A stretch of 64,000 nt of DNA from Salinihabitans flavidus (GTDB lineage: Bacteria > Pseudomonadota > Alphaproteobacteria > Rhodobacterales > Rhodobacteraceae), in the NCBI RefSeq assembly GCF_900110425.1, contig NZ_FODS01000001.1:124001-188000 (forward strand), given 5' to 3'. Position 1 is the stretch's first letter. Every line of letters starts with the position of its first letter. The notes below the pieces were generated by a model. The model was not told the DNA's origin and did no database searches. It worked only from the letters and a program-made list of their open reading frames with translations. Of this stretch, positions 63,455-64,000 are shown piece by piece. Position numbers and translations under genes: made by a program.

Positions 63455-63943
63455 TCAGATCGCTTCGAGCAGGGCCTCGCCCGTGGTCAACTCACACGCG
63501 CCAGCGGTCTCTTCGGTTTGCAGCACCTTCACGACACCGTCCTCGACCAGCATGGCATAGCGTTGCGAGCGGTCGTAGAACCCGATGGGGGGCACGTCCA
63601 TGTTCATGCCCAGCGCCTTGGTCAGCTCGCTCGCCGGATCGGCCAGAAGCGTCACCCCCGCCTTGCCCGCGCCGGTAGTCTCATCCCATGCGGCCATCAC
63701 GAAGGGATCGTTGACCGACACGCAGATGATCTCCTCCACGCCCTTTTCGCGAAAGGCATCGGCGGTGCGCATGAAGCTGGGCAGATGGGTCTTGCTGCAC
63801 CCGCGCGAGAACGCGCCTGGCAGCCCGAAGACCACGACCTTGCGCCCGTCCAGACGCGGCACCAGCGGCACCTGCTCGGGCCCTTCCGCGCCAAACCGTG
63901 ACAGCGTGGCGTCCGGCATCCTGTCCCCAGTGGAAATTGCCAT
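63455..63943 (-). CDS. Peroxiredoxin, Prx5/glutaredoxin-dependent type
   Basis: A 162-residue thiol peroxidase. The peroxidatic Cys is in FGLPGAFSRGCSKTHLPSFM, matching the PGAFTPxCSxxHxPxF motif of the Prx5 family, and the Arg partner lies in the later strand region with ICVSVNDPFVMAAWDE. It reduces H2O2 and alkyl hydroperoxides in the cytoplasm using glutathione/glutaredoxin or thioredoxin. A second Cys in GACELTTGEALL near the C-terminus could resolve the sulfenic acid. ATG 63943 (MAISTGDRMPDATL) follows AAGGAACAGG. Confidence 0.93.
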   Translation of the reverse strand: MAISTGDRMPDATLSRFGAEGPEQVPLVPRLDGRKVVVFGLPGAFSRGCSKTHLPSFMRTADAFREKGVEEIICVSVNDPFVMAAWDETTGAGKAGVTLLADPASELTKALGMNMDVPPIGFYDRSQRYAMLVEDGVVKVLQTEETAGACELTTGEALLEAI

Positions 63944-64000
63944 GTCCTGTTCCTTCTTGAAGTTGCGTTTTCCTCGCATAGCGATATAGCCTCCGGCGGT
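63944..64000. other. Right edge of the window
   Basis: Only the upstream region of the peroxiredoxin gene is visible, with its ribosome-binding site. Nothing further can be assigned. Confidence 0.5.

Overview
The window is GC-rich, densely coded chromosomal DNA of an alphaproteobacterium, most likely a member of the Rhodobacterales (Roseobacter group). This is inferred from the gene families present: class I lysyl-tRNA synthetase, MbfA under an Irr-type iron box, a TRAP transporter, DUF2794, DUF2783 and DUF3095 proteins, LpsB-like glycosyltransferase and the paa/hmg gene orders. No rRNA, tRNA, CRISPR array, transposase, integrase or plasmid replication gene was found. No species is proposed.

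Region 1 (1-27 kb) is mostly housekeeping: the end of a DUF3108-like gene, the helicase hrpB, a NUDIX hydrolase, a PiT phosphate transporter, a frameshifted pectate-lyase-fold gene, lysyl-tRNA synthetase, a CPA1 antiporter, two DUF2147 paralogues, hisA/hisF/hisE, an assortment of transport and metabolic genes (EamA and AEC transporters, S-formylglutathione hydrolase), the iron exporter mbfA with a diverging TetR gene, a NYN-domain protein, an M17 peptidase with an NlpC/P60 hydrolase, a beta-carbonic anhydrase and aspartate-semialdehyde dehydrogenase.

Region 2 (27-36.5 kb) holds an LpsB-like glycosyltransferase, a DUF3095 protein, and a complete branched-chain-type ABC transporter (livK, livG, livF, livH, livM) downstream of an aromatic-L-amino-acid-decarboxylase-like enzyme. 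That enzyme diverges from an HpaR-like MarR regulator across a perfect palindrome.

Region 3 (36.5-54.6 kb) is a nearly complete phenylacetyl-CoA catabolic cluster: paaX, paaZ, a TRAP transporter, a fused enoyl-CoA hydratase/3-hydroxyacyl-CoA dehydrogenase, then paaG-paaI-paaK-TetR(PaaR)-DMT facing a convergent operon paaJ-A-B-C-D-E plus an extra PaaA/PaaC-family protein. PaaK makes phenylacetyl-CoA, PaaABCDE epoxidises it, PaaG isomerises it to the oxepin, PaaZ opens and oxidises the ring product, and the fused enzyme with the thiolase finishes beta-oxidation. Two similar TetR-type operators, before paaG and before paaJ, suggest shared control by the PaaR encoded between them.

Region 4 (55-62.5 kb) is a homogentisate operon read hmgA-fahA-MBL-FAD monooxygenase-DUF2783-VOC-maiA, diverging from a MarR regulator. 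There is no recognisable 4-hydroxyphenylpyruvate dioxygenase, so the monooxygenase may provide an entry to homogentisate. The window ends with a DMT transporter and a peroxiredoxin.

The most unusual unexplained signal is a family of three intergenic arrays (about 11.85, 28.3 and 54.8 kb). Each has three or four copies of ATACCGA repeated at exactly 11-bp steps and is followed by a T5 tract. They look like phased binding sites for one DNA-binding protein that I cannot name.
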